DNA of 64,000 nucleotides, from positions 122,680 to 186,679 of the forward strand of contig NZ_MLJO01000026.1 in assembly GCF_001956915.1 (NCBI RefSeq), in the 5' to 3' direction. The translations under genes and the position numbers were made by a program. The notes beneath the pieces were generated by a model that saw only the letters and a program-made list of their open reading frames with translations, made no database searches and was not told where the DNA came from. Below are positions 32,897-41,025 of the stretch, one piece after another (position 1 is the first letter of the stretch; each line of letters starts with the position of its first letter). This DNA is from Intrasporangium flavum. Lineage in GTDB: Bacteria > Actinomycetota > Actinomycetes > Actinomycetales > Dermatophilaceae.

Positions 32897-34260
32897 AGCG
32901 ACTCGGCCTTTCGTCGGAGGTGGTCCTGCTCGGGGATGCTCGTGGCGAGGCGTGACGCGAGGGCGTACTCGTCGCGGGCAGCGTCGGTGTCGCCTGCCGC
33001 CTCGAGCAGGTGGGCCCGCACGGCGTGCAGGCGGTGGTGGCGCGCGAGGCGTCGGTCGGTGGCGAGGTCGTCGACGACGCGCAGGCCGGCGGCCGGGCCC
33101 TGCACCATCGCGAGAGCCACGGCACGGTTGAGCGCCACGACGGGTCCGGGCGCGAGCCGTTCGAGCACGTCGTAGAGGGCGAGCACCTGGGGCCAGTCGG
33201 TGTCCTGGGCCGTGGGCGCCTCGTCGTGGACCGCCGCGATCGCCGCCTGCACCTGGTAGGGCCCGAGGACGGTGCGGGTCAGCGCGTCCTCGACCAGCGC
33301 GACACCCTCGGCGACGGCGTCGTGGTCCCAGCGCGCGCGGTCCTGGTCGGCGAGGAGCACGAGGCGGCCCTCGGCGTCGAGTCGGGCCGGGCGACGCGCC
33401 TCGGTCAGGAGCATGAGCGCGAGCAGGCCGGCCACCTCCCCGTCGTCGGGGCACAGCCGCCGCGCGACCCGGGCCAGGCGGATCGCCTCGGCGGTGAGGT
33501 CGATCCGGTGCAGGTGCTCGCCGCTCGTGGCGGTGTGGCCCTCGGTGAAGACGAGGTAGAGCACGTGGAGCACGGCTGCCATGCGCTCGGGCAGGTCTGC
33601 GGCAGAGGGGGTCTCGAAGCGGGCGCCCTCGTCGCGGATGCGCGCCTTGGCCCGGCTGATCCGCTGGGCCATCGTCGCCTCGGGCACGAGGAAGGCCCGT
33701 GCGATCTCGGCCGTCGTCAGGCCACCGACGGCACGCAGCGTCAGGGCGATCTGCGCCGGCGGCGTCAGGGCGGGGTGGCAGCACAGGAGCAGGAGCGTCA
33801 GCGTGTCGTCCTCCCCCGCCGCCCCCACGGCCGGGTCGCCACCGACGAGCGCACCGTCGACCGACGACTCGACCGACGCGTCGGCGGGCGCGGCGACGTG
33901 GGCGTCCGCGGGCAGCCGTGCCGCGTCGTCGGCCTCGCGCCGCTCGCGAGCGCTGTCGCTGCGCCACGCGTCGACGAGCCGGCGGGACGCGACGCGCACG
34001 AGCCAGGCCTTCGGGTCGTCGGGCAGGCCGTCGCGGGGCCACTGCACCGAGGCCGCGAGGAGGGCTTCCTGCGTCGCCTCCTCGGCGCGGTCGAAGTCGC
34101 CGTAGCGGCGCACCAGGGCGGCGACCACCTGCGGCGTCGCGGCGCGCCACACGTCGTCGGCCACGCGGGCGACCCCGGCGACCCCGGCGACCCCGGCGAC
34201 CCCGGCGACCCCGGCGACCCCGGCGACCCCGGCGACCGCGTCCGTCGGCTGCGCAGGCAT
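32893..34260 (-). CDS. ECF42-type sigma factor with C-terminal TPR-like extension
   Basis: This 455-residue sigma-70-like factor has region 2 (RYGDFDRAEEATQEAL and PKAWLVRVASRRLVDAWR), region 4 (LRAVGGLTTAEIARAF...EATMAQRISRAKARI) and a long helical extension (about 240-455) with a VARRLCPDDGEVAGLLALML repeat style. Large size, extension and the neighbouring DGPF gene mark the ECF42 group, which lack classical anti-sigma factors. The N-terminus holds a run of Val-Ala-Gly repeats (residues ~9-31) encoded by a 9-bp minisatellite. ATG 34260 overlaps the upstream stop. Confidence 0.92.
   Translation of the reverse strand: MPAQPTDAVAGVAGVAGVAGVAGVAGVAGVARVADDVWRAATPQVVAALVRRYGDFDRAEEATQEALLAASVQWPRDGLPDDPKAWLVRVASRRLVDAWRSDSARERREADDAARLPADAHVAAPADASVESSVDGALVGGDPAVGAAGEDDTLTLLLLCCHPALTPPAQIALTLRAVGGLTTAEIARAFLVPEATMAQRISRAKARIRDEGARFETPSAADLPERMAAVLHVLYLVFTEGHTATSGEHLHRIDLTAEAIRLARVARRLCPDDGEVAGLLALMLLTEARRPARLDAEGRLVLLADQDRARWDHDAVAEGVALVEDALTRTVLGPYQVQAAIAAVHDEAPTAQDTDWPQVLALYDVLERLAPGPVVALNRAVALAMVQGPAAGLRVVDDLATDRRLARHHRLHAVRAHLLEAAGDTDAARDEYALASRLATSIPEQDHLRRKAESL
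34168..34239. repeat. 9-bp tandem repeats coding Val-Ala-Gly run
   Basis: Eight 9-bp units (GGCGACCCC, last ending differently) lie in the first codons of the sigma gene. Units are multiples of three, so copy-number change would alter length without breaking frame. Confidence 0.9.
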
Positions 34261-34655
34261 CACAGGTCCGGCGCCGACCCGTCCATGAGCGGGCGCACCT
34301 CCACGGCGGCGAACCGCGCGTCGGGGAACCGCGCGGCGATCTCCTCGGCCCGCTCCGGCGTCGCGCAGTCGACGACGAAGTAGCCGGCCAGCTGCTCCTT
34401 GGACTCGACGAACGGCCCGTCGGTGACGACCCGCTCGCCGTCGCGGACCCGCACCGCGCGGCTCGTCAGCGGGTCGGCGAGCGCCTGGGCGCCGACGAGC
34501 TCGCCGCTGTCGCTGATCTCGGTGAGGAGTGCCTCGAAGTCGGCGAGCAGCCCGGCCCGGCCGGCGTCGTCGAGCTCGAGCGCCTCGGCGGTGCGCAAGA
34601 AGATCGGGTGCCCCCACGTGCGCGGGTTGCTGTAGATCATGAGCAGGTACTTCAC
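34260..34655 (-). CDS. DGPF/YCII-related protein
   Basis: This 131-residue cytoplasmic protein carries the DGPF motif in VVTDGPFVESKEQLAGY and a start MKYLLMIYS-type strand. YCII-like proteins of this kind are encoded beside ECF42 sigma factors and are thought to take part in signalling or carry a small-molecule site; the exact role is unsettled. GTG 34655 has AAGGAGG upstream. The stop and the sigma ATG share one base (TGATG). Confidence 0.93.
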   Translation of the reverse strand: MKYLLMIYSNPRTWGHPIFLRTAEALELDDAGRAGLLADFEALLTEISDSGELVGAQALADPLTSRAVRVRDGERVVTDGPFVESKEQLAGYFVVDCATPERAEEIAARFPDARFAAVEVRPLMDGSAPDL

Positions 34656-34794
34656 GGGTCCTCCTTCGTCGGCCGCCGGGCACTCACCCGGCCTCGTCCG
34701 GGACGTCGGAGCCGAGACGGATCTCTCGACACGCGAGCCTTGCACAGCCTCGACCGTCCGGTACGGCGCGGCGCGTCGCGGGTAGCGTCGGGGC

Positions 34795-35997
34795 GTGGCC
34801 GACGCCCCCGCACCCAGCCTGCCCACGGATCCGGTGGTGGCTGCCGCCCGGGCCGCTGAGGCCGAGCGCTCCGTGGGCCTGCTCTTCGCGCGGCCGCTGG
34901 CGGCCCTGCCGGCCACGGCCCTCGCCCGGGTCCACGCCCCGACCGGCCGCCGCGACGCCTCGCTCGGGGGCCTGCGCGGGCCGTGGCACTACTGGTGGCA
35001 GGCCCACCACCTCGACGCCGTCGTCGACGCGGGGCTGCGCCGGCTCCGGGCCGGCGTCCTCGCCGGCGCGTCGGCGACCGCAGCCCGGGCCGACCGCGTC
35101 CTCGCGACCGTCCGGCTGCGCAACCGGGCCCGGTGGACCAACGACTTCTACGACGACATGGCCTGGCTCGCGCTCGCCGCCGGGCGCCTCGGCCGCCTGC
35201 ACCGGCTGCTCGAGCGGCGTCGTGGCCACCGGACGCTCCGCTCGGCACGTCGGACGCTGACCGCGGAGCTGCGCTCGGCCCTGACCGACGACGCCGGTGG
35301 CGGCCTCTTCTGGAGCACCGAGCGCGACTTCAAGAACGTGCCCGCGAGCGGCCCGGCCGCGCTGCACCTGGCCCGCCTCGGCGACCTCGACGCCGCACGC
35401 CGCATCCTCGACTGGGCCTACGACCGGCTCTGGTCGCCCGACACGGGCCTGTTCGCCGACGGCATCCGCCTGCGCGACGGGGCCGAGGTGATCGTGCCCG
35501 ACGTGTGGAGCTACAACCAGGGCACCGTGCTCGGCGCACTCGTGACGATCGGCGACCCGGAGAGCCTCGGGCGCGCAGCCGCCCTCGTCACGGCTGTCGA
35601 CACCCACCTCACCACCGCGGAGGCCGACGCGTCCGGTGGGCGACGCGTGCTCCGGACCCACGGCTCGGGCGACGGGGGTCTGTTCACCGGCATCCTGGCC
35701 CGCTACCTCGCCCTCGCCGCCGACACCGACCAGCTCGACGCGTCGGCGCGGGCCACCGCCTCCCGCCTCGTGCGCGGCACGGCCGACGCGCTCTGGGAGG
35801 GCCGCGACCCGGGCCGCCATGTAGGCCGGCACGTGGGCCGGCGCCCCGGGTGGCGCGCCGACGCCGCAGGCGCCACGGTGTTCTCCCTCGACCCGACGCG
35901 CCCGGCCGCAGCGGCGCTGCCCGCCGCCGACCCGCTCGAGCTCGCGCCGCAGCTGCAGGCCTGGACCGTCCTCGAGGCCGCGGCACGCCTCCCCTGA
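34795..35997 (+). CDS. GH76-family alpha-1,6-mannanase-like protein
   Basis: This 400-residue protein matches glycoside hydrolase family 76, whose members cut alpha-1,6-mannan. The catalytic Asp-Asp pair is in RWTNDFYDDMAWLALA and the sugar-site motif is PDVWSYNQGTVLG. Conserved GGLFWSTERDFKNVPAS is also typical. No signal peptide was seen, so action on intracellular or lipid-linked mannan is possible. GTG 34795 is 6 nt behind TAGCGT (34783-34788). Near residue 340 a His/Arg-rich repeat (GRHVGRHVGRRPG) occurs. Confidence 0.86.
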   Translation: MADAPAPSLPTDPVVAAARAAEAERSVGLLFARPLAALPATALARVHAPTGRRDASLGGLRGPWHYWWQAHHLDAVVDAGLRRLRAGVLAGASATAARADRVLATVRLRNRARWTNDFYDDMAWLALAAGRLGRLHRLLERRRGHRTLRSARRTLTAELRSALTDDAGGGLFWSTERDFKNVPASGPAALHLARLGDLDAARRILDWAYDRLWSPDTGLFADGIRLRDGAEVIVPDVWSYNQGTVLGALVTIGDPESLGRAAALVTAVDTHLTTAEADASGGRRVLRTHGSGDGGLFTGILARYLALAADTDQLDASARATASRLVRGTADALWEGRDPGRHVGRHVGRRPGWRADAAGATVFSLDPTRPAAAALPAADPLELAPQLQAWTVLEAAARLP

Positions 35998-36085
35998 CCG
36001 GCCCGACAGGACCGGAGTCCCGGCCGCACGAGGACCGACGACCCGCTGGCCCCGCCCGGGCCCGCACCGCTGGCATGCTGGGCCG

Positions 36086-36532
36086 ATGGAGACGCTCTAC
36101 GAGGCGGCCGGGGGCGAGGACGGGATGCTGCGGCTCGCGCACGCGTGGCACGAGCGCGTCCTCGCCGACGAGGTCGTGGCCCACGCCTTCAGCCACGGCT
36201 TCAAGGACGACCACACGCCGCGGCTCGCCGCCTACTGGACCGAGGCGCTCGGCGGCCCGCCCGCCTACTCCGAGCGGTACGGCGACGAGTCCTACGTCGT
36301 GCGGCTGCACAGCGGCAACGGACCGCACGAGGAGATGGACCGGCGCGCCGTCGCCTGCTTCGACACCGCCCTCGACGACGTCGGCATCACCGACGACCGG
36401 CTCCGCACGGCGCTGCACGACTACTTCGCCTGGGCCACGACGACGACCATGTCGCGCTACCACCACTCCGCCGACGACGTCCCGGACGGGCTGACCGTGC
36501 CGCGGTGGTCGTGGGACGGCCGCGAGCGCTGA
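36086..36532 (+). CDS. Truncated haemoglobin (group II-like)
   Basis: This 148-residue haem protein shows an ETLYEAAGGEDGMLRLAHAWHERVL N-helix in group II/III style, a distal region HAFSHGFKDDHTPRLAAYWTEALGG and a proximal His segment LHSGNGPHEEM. Group II truncated globins bind oxygen or scavenge nitric oxide and peroxide in the cytoplasm. ATG 36086 is followed by canonical residues. The gene ends 15 nt before the convergent amidohydrolase. Confidence 0.85.
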   Translation: METLYEAAGGEDGMLRLAHAWHERVLADEVVAHAFSHGFKDDHTPRLAAYWTEALGGPPAYSERYGDESYVVRLHSGNGPHEEMDRRAVACFDTALDDVGITDDRLRTALHDYFAWATTTTMSRYHHSADDVPDGLTVPRWSWDGRER

Positions 36533-36547
36533 CCGAGCCCTCCCGCG

Positions 36548-37477
36548 TCAGTCCGGGAGCCGCTCGCCGGTATCGAGGTCCAGGCCCAAGAGCCGGGCCC
36601 CGTTGCGCCACAGCACCTTCCGCATCCACGCGTCGCCGAGGTCGAGACGGGCGAGCGCCTCGAGCTGGTGGGCGTACGGGTACGGGATGCTCGGGAAGTC
36701 GGAGCCGAGCACGACGCGGTCGCCGAGGTCGGCGAGCCGGTCGCGGTAGCCGGGCGGCAGCGGCGCGAACGCCTCGGTGAAGTCGGTGGCACACATCGTC
36801 GTGTCGAGGTGCACGTGCGGGTGGCCCTCGGCGAGGTCGGCGAACGCGTCGTACTCCGGCATCCCGAGGTGCGCGACGACGAGGACGAGGTCGGGGTGTC
36901 GCGCGAGCACCGCGGCCATGCCGTCGGGACCGGTGTGGCGGCCTCGGATCGGCGCCGACCCGGCGTGCACGACGACCGGTACGCGGGCCTGCTCGAGGGC
37001 GGCCCAGGCCGGCGTGAGCCGTTCGTCGTCGGGCGCGAACCCGCCGACCTGCACGTGCAGCTTGAACAGGCGCGCCCCCGCGGCGAGCGCCTCGCCGACG
37101 TAGCCGCCGACCCCGGGCTCGGGGTAGAACGTCGCGCAGTGCACGACCTCGGGGACCCGCGCCGCGAAGGCCGCGCTCCAGTCGTTGAGCCACTGGGCCA
37201 TGCCGGGCCGGTGCGCGTAGCTGAGGGCCGGCACGGCGCGCAGGCCGAGGGCCCGGAGCGTCGCGAGGCGGTCCGGCACGCCGGCCCGGTACGTGATCGG
37301 CCAGGACCGGCCGTAGTGGTCCTCGGCGCCGTCGAAGTAGTCCCAGACCTTGCGCTGCATGGCCTCGGGCAGGAAGTGGACGTGCACGTCGGCCAGGCCC
37401 GGCAGCCCGAGCGACGCGACGTAGCCGGGCACGTCAGCGTCGGTGGTCGGACCGGGCGTCGTGCGCTGGGAGGTCAC
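36548..37477 (-). CDS. Amidohydrolase (metal-dependent, PF04909-like)
   Basis: This 309-residue TIM-barrel hydrolase has the metal motif LADVHVHFLP, a mid-barrel HVQVGG, VVHAGS, VVAHLGMPEY and the C-terminal GSDFPS Asp. The layout fits the amidohydrolase-2 group that includes decarboxylases and lactonases. GTG 37477 lies 7 nt after TAGCCT (37485-37490), again leaderless. The gene is convergent with the globin and divergent from the lipoprotein hydrolase. Confidence 0.88.
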   Translation of the reverse strand: MTSQRTTPGPTTDADVPGYVASLGLPGLADVHVHFLPEAMQRKVWDYFDGAEDHYGRSWPITYRAGVPDRLATLRALGLRAVPALSYAHRPGMAQWLNDWSAAFAARVPEVVHCATFYPEPGVGGYVGEALAAGARLFKLHVQVGGFAPDDERLTPAWAALEQARVPVVVHAGSAPIRGRHTGPDGMAAVLARHPDLVLVVAHLGMPEYDAFADLAEGHPHVHLDTTMCATDFTEAFAPLPPGYRDRLADLGDRVVLGSDFPSIPYPYAHQLEALARLDLGDAWMRKVLWRNGARLLGLDLDTGERLPD

Positions 37478-37562
37478 GGTTCGCAGGCTATGCGACGCCC
37501 GCGGACGTCTCGGGTCGGTCACGATGCTGGGAATCCGCTGGGCGCCGGGTGAGACTCGGTGG

Positions 37563-38672
37563 ATGAGAGCCCGACGCGCCGCCCCCGCCACGACCCTGGC
37601 GTCCGGCCTCCTCGCGGCCGCCCTCGCCCTGTCCGCCTGCAGCGGTGCGGCGCCTCCTCCCGCCACCGGCCCCGGCTCGTCACGTCCGGCCGCCTCCGCG
37701 TCGACGAGCGCCGCCCCCAGCGCGAGCGCCGCGGCGTCGACGTCCGCCGGGTCCGGCGCGTCCTCCGGGTCCACGCCGACGCCGTCCCGACCCGCGACGC
37801 CACCGGACCCGGCGTCGGTCCCGGCGCAGATCGCCTCCCGGTACGAGGGCGGCAACCTGCGCCTCGGCCGCGAGCGCGGCAGCACCGACGCCTACCGCCA
37901 GTACTACGCGACGTACGAGAGCAACGGCCTGACGATCAGCGGACGCATCAACATCCCGCGCGGCACGGGCCCGTTCCCGGCGATCGTCCTCGCGCACGGC
38001 TACGTCGACCCGGCCGAGTACACCAACGGCGAGACGATGCTGCGCGAGCGGGACTTCCTGGCCCGGCAGGGCTACGTCACGCTGCACATCGACTACCGCA
38101 ACCACGCCCAGTCCGACCGCGACCCCACCAACGACGCCGACCTGCGGGCCGGCTACACCGCCGACGCGATCAACGCGGCCCTGGCGCTGAAGAAGGCACA
38201 GGTCGTCGACCCCGACCGCATCGCGCTCGTCGGCCGATCGATGGGCGGCGGGGTCGTGTACTCGGCGCTCGTCGTGCGGCCGGGGCTCTTCCGGGCCGCG
38301 GTCGCCTACTCGCCGGTCAGCTCGGACACCGTCGACAACTTCGACCGGTGGGTGCGCCGCGACGCGGACCGGTCCGGGGTGGCCCGCCGGGTCATCGCCC
38401 GTCTGGGCACGCCCGAGGCGGAGCCCGCGCGGTGGGCGACGACGAGCCCGCGCACCTCCTTCGCGCGGATCACCGAGCCGCTGCTCATCCACCACGGGAC
38501 CGCCGACGAGGACTGTCCCATCGCCTGGTCGGCCGCGACGGTCCGAGCGCTCAGGGCCGACGGCAAGGACGTGACGTACTTCGTCTACCCGGGCCAGCGG
38601 CACACGTTCACGTCGCAGTGGCCGCTGTCTATCCGGCGGACGACGGCCTTCCTCGACGCGCACCTGCGCTGA
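37563..38672 (+). CDS. Lipoprotein alpha/beta hydrolase (S9/acyl-peptidase-like)
   Basis: This 369-residue protein has a lipoprotein signal ending at LALSAC (lipobox), a Ser/Ala/Pro linker to about residue 85 and an alpha/beta-hydrolase domain. The nucleophile is in VGRSMGGGVVYS, an Asp in HHGTADEDCPIAW and a His in PGQRHTFTS. The family includes S9-type peptidases and acetylxylan-type esterases; a cell-envelope esterase or peptidase is likely. The ATG at 37563 has no clear Shine-Dalgarno. Confidence 0.88.
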   Translation: MRARRAAPATTLASGLLAAALALSACSGAAPPPATGPGSSRPAASASTSAAPSASAAASTSAGSGASSGSTPTPSRPATPPDPASVPAQIASRYEGGNLRLGRERGSTDAYRQYYATYESNGLTISGRINIPRGTGPFPAIVLAHGYVDPAEYTNGETMLRERDFLARQGYVTLHIDYRNHAQSDRDPTNDADLRAGYTADAINAALALKKAQVVDPDRIALVGRSMGGGVVYSALVVRPGLFRAAVAYSPVSSDTVDNFDRWVRRDADRSGVARRVIARLGTPEAEPARWATTSPRTSFARITEPLLIHHGTADEDCPIAWSAATVRALRADGKDVTYFVYPGQRHTFTSQWPLSIRRTTAFLDAHLR

Positions 38673-38735
38673 GGCGGCACGCTCGCCGGCCGAGGGTGCG
38701 CAGCGGCGGCGGACATGAGTGCCGGACATGAGTAC

Positions 38736-38770
38736 GGGGTGGGTCCGCATCCCCCTGCGGAACCCACCCC
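38736..38770. terminator. Imperfect hairpin downstream of lipoprotein hydrolase
   Basis: GGGGTGGGTCCGCA (38736-38749) pairs with 38756-38770 with one bulged A and a 6-nt loop. Position after a stop codon suggests a terminator for the lipoprotein hydrolase transcript. Confidence 0.55.
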
Positions 38771-38916
38771 GTTCACATTCCCCCACCCCCAGGAGCCGGA
38801 ACGATGTCCCCCCTGGCGCCGATCCCACCCGGTCGGCACCCGGTTCGTTCCCTCCCCGTTGACCTCTACTTTCACGGACGAACCGCAAGCCGCACCCGGG
38901 GAACCGCTCAGAATTT

Positions 38917-38934
38917 CTGCAAGAGTCCTGCAAG
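38917..38934 (-). promoter_or_regulatory. Two CTTGCAG direct repeats, 11 bp apart
   Basis: On the minus strand CTTGCAG occurs twice with start-to-start spacing of 11 bp. In Streptomyces such direct repeats are bound by LacI-type sugar regulators (MalR/Reg1) near amylase genes. No downstream gene is evident here. Confidence 0.35.
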
Positions 38935-39073
38935 ATCGGACAAAGTTCGCGGATCGCCGCCATTCCACGACGAATTCGCCAGTGGGACAGTGCGATTCAC
39001 CGACGCCGGTGTTTCTGCTGTGGTTCGTGTGGCGCGTGTGACGTGTGTGGCGAACACCGGCGGTCCGCCCGTG

Positions 39074-40411
39074 TCATGAGCCGGCGAGCGCCCCCATCGG
39101 GTCCCACGCGGGCAGGACGACCGGCTCGGCGTCGAGGGCCGCGCGCAGGTCCTCGGGCAGGGCGTCGCGGCGCACCGCGATCTCGAAGACGTGCTCGCCG
39201 AACCAGTTGTCGTTCATCGTCATGAAGCCCTTGTCGCCCTTCTCGGTGCCCCAGCTGTTCTCGACGCGCCAGCGTCGCGGCACGTCGTCGACGAGGTCGA
39301 CGCCGGTGAAGAGCATCGCGTGGGTCATCAGCGACTCGTGGTGCAGGAGCCGGTCGGCCTTGCCGAGGTCGGGCGTCGTGCCGTAGACGGCCGCACGGTC
39401 ATAGAGGCCGGCGTCCCACAGGCCGAGGTCGGCGTTGCTCATCTGGCCGGTGTCGCAGCCGAACCACACCGGCTCGCCTCCGACGATCGCCTCGGACGCC
39501 AGGCGCTTCATGAGGTCGGTCTCGACGTTGAGGTAGGTGACCGGCGGCGCCCCGACGACGTTGCCGAGGTGCTCGACGGTGTACGTGCGGCCGTACGGGT
39601 TGGCCGGACGGGGGTCGTTGACGATGCACACGTAGTCGCCGAGCGGCACGGTGACGTAGGCCTCGGCGAACTCGAGCGGAGTCATGGTGCCCTCGCGGTG
39701 GAAGCCCTTGTCGGAGTCCTTCCACTGCCAGAGGAACGACTCGGGCGGCGTGCCGAGGTGGATGGCGAGGAGCCGGTGCACGGTGCCGAGCACGTCCTCC
39801 TTGGCCTCGGCGAGCTCCTCGGCGGTGGCCCCGGAGGCGGCGCGGGCCCGCAGGTCGCGCGCGGCCTGGCGCAGCACCGTGGCGAGGTCGCGGTTCAGCT
39901 GCCGGGTGTTGCTCGACGACGCCGTCTCGGGCATCGCGTTCTTCGGCACGAGGCCGTGCTTGAGGACGAGCGCGACGAACATGTTCCACTGCCCGCCGTC
40001 CTCGCTCGGCGTCGCGAGCAGGTGTGCGACCGTGCGGTCGTCGACGTCGCGGTCGGCCGTGGCGAGGATCGACTCGAGCCAGTGGTTGGCCTTCTCGAGC
40101 TTGTCGAAGAAGAGCAGGTGGTTCTGGGAGAACTCGAAGTCCTTGACGCCGAGCTTCTTGGCGGCGCCGGCGCGCAGCAGGTTGGTGCCGGCGAAGAGCC
40201 AGCAGCGCCCGCTCTTCTCCTGCGAGGTGGCGCTCCAGTCGTCGAGCAGGTGCGACACGGAGTGGTCGATGCTCGTCACGACGCGCCGGTCGAGGGCGAC
40301 GTCGTCGACCTGCGTCTTCGTCACGGCGTTCTGCAGCAGCCGCGCGGTCGGGTCGGCGTCGAAGGCCTTGGCGAACCGCTCGAGGACGTCAGGGGCGAGG
40401 TCACGGGGCAT
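39074..40411 (-). CDS. pepC: C1-family aminopeptidase (PepC/bleomycin hydrolase)
   Basis: This 445-residue cytosolic cysteine peptidase carries the catalytic Cys in SGRCWLFA, the His in MTHAMLFTGV and the Asn in WRVENSWG. Length and order match PepC/bleomycin hydrolases, hexameric aminopeptidases that finish peptide breakdown. The C-terminus is not truncated but ends with an unusual WDPMGALAGS tail; in PepC the C-terminus helps define the exopeptidase mode. ATG 40411 is used. Confidence 0.93.
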   Translation of the reverse strand: MPRDLAPDVLERFAKAFDADPTARLLQNAVTKTQVDDVALDRRVVTSIDHSVSHLLDDWSATSQEKSGRCWLFAGTNLLRAGAAKKLGVKDFEFSQNHLLFFDKLEKANHWLESILATADRDVDDRTVAHLLATPSEDGGQWNMFVALVLKHGLVPKNAMPETASSSNTRQLNRDLATVLRQAARDLRARAASGATAEELAEAKEDVLGTVHRLLAIHLGTPPESFLWQWKDSDKGFHREGTMTPLEFAEAYVTVPLGDYVCIVNDPRPANPYGRTYTVEHLGNVVGAPPVTYLNVETDLMKRLASEAIVGGEPVWFGCDTGQMSNADLGLWDAGLYDRAAVYGTTPDLGKADRLLHHESLMTHAMLFTGVDLVDDVPRRWRVENSWGTEKGDKGFMTMNDNWFGEHVFEIAVRRDALPEDLRAALDAEPVVLPAWDPMGALAGS

Positions 40412-40520
40412 GCGGGCTCCTTCGGAAGGCTGGGTGCGGTGCGTTCGACACTACGCCCGGCCGAGGCGTCCACGGGCGGGAGCCGACCACGGCTGCCGGT
40501 CGCCGGCAGCCTCGCGCACC

Positions 40521-40952
40521 TCAGCCGTCGAGCGGGCGCTCCCAGAGCCGGGACGTGGACTCGAGCGTGTCGTAGGCCCACGGCCTGGTCTCGCCGGTGG
40601 GCCGGTAGCCGAGGCGCTCCCAGAACGGCGCGGCCACCTCCGCGTTCGTGTCGACGACCGCGAGGCGGAGCGTGCCGTCGACGATGAGCAGGCCGACGAA
40701 CGCGGTGCCCGTCCCGGGATAGCCGTGCAGCACGTCGGCCGCGGCGACGAGCCGCTCGCCGTCGAAGAGCCCGAGGACGTGCTTGTCGGCGGGGTCGAAG
40801 TCGGGCGGGACCACGGTCAGCGTCGAGTACCCGTCGCTGGGCCCGGGCGGGTAGCCGGTGACCCGCTCGGCGTACCCGGGGTCGGTCTCGAGCAGGGCCT
40901 GGAGCAGGTCGTCGTCGCCCGGTCGGTCGAGGCCGCGCACGCTCCTGGTCAT
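40521..40952 (-). CDS. GNAT-like protein lacking the acetyl-CoA loop
   Basis: This 143-residue protein begins like a GNAT acetyltransferase and ends with AAPFWERLGYRPTGETRPWAY, which is typical. The expected segment between strand 4 and the LRLAVVDTN strand, holding the R-x-x-G-x-G/A acetyl-CoA loop and its helix, is missing: FVGLLIVDG runs straight into TLRLAVVDTN. The frame stays open, so it looks like an in-frame deletion of about 25 residues. Catalysis is doubtful. ATG 40952 is 6 nt behind TAGCCT (40959-40964). Confidence 0.8.
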   Translation of the reverse strand: MTRSVRGLDRPGDDDLLQALLETDPGYAERVTGYPPGPSDGYSTLTVVPPDFDPADKHVLGLFDGERLVAAADVLHGYPGTGTAFVGLLIVDGTLRLAVVDTNAEVAAPFWERLGYRPTGETRPWAYDTLESTSRLWERPLDG

Positions 40953-41025
40953 CGGCGCAGGCTAGCGCGTCGGCGCCCGGCGCTACGCTCCTTCCGGACG
41001 GCTTCCGTCCGGATCGGAGGACGAC

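Larger units (their letters stand above)
38673..39073. other. 400-bp spacer between convergent genes, no gene supported
   Basis: This spacer is A+T-richer than its surroundings, especially 38900-39060. It has the hairpin at 38736-38770 and two CTTGCAG motifs on the minus strand. Open frames here have poor coding character. Nothing else is seen. Confidence 0.6.

Noticed and set aside
36000..36085. tRNA or small RNA in short spacers across the window
   Set aside because: No cloverleaf or conserved RNA pattern could be recognised in any spacer.
38804..39079. 91-codon frame with an AGGAG upstream, in the A+T-richer spacer
   Set aside because: Amino-acid composition and lack of similarity argue against coding; it also overlaps the 3' end of pepC.
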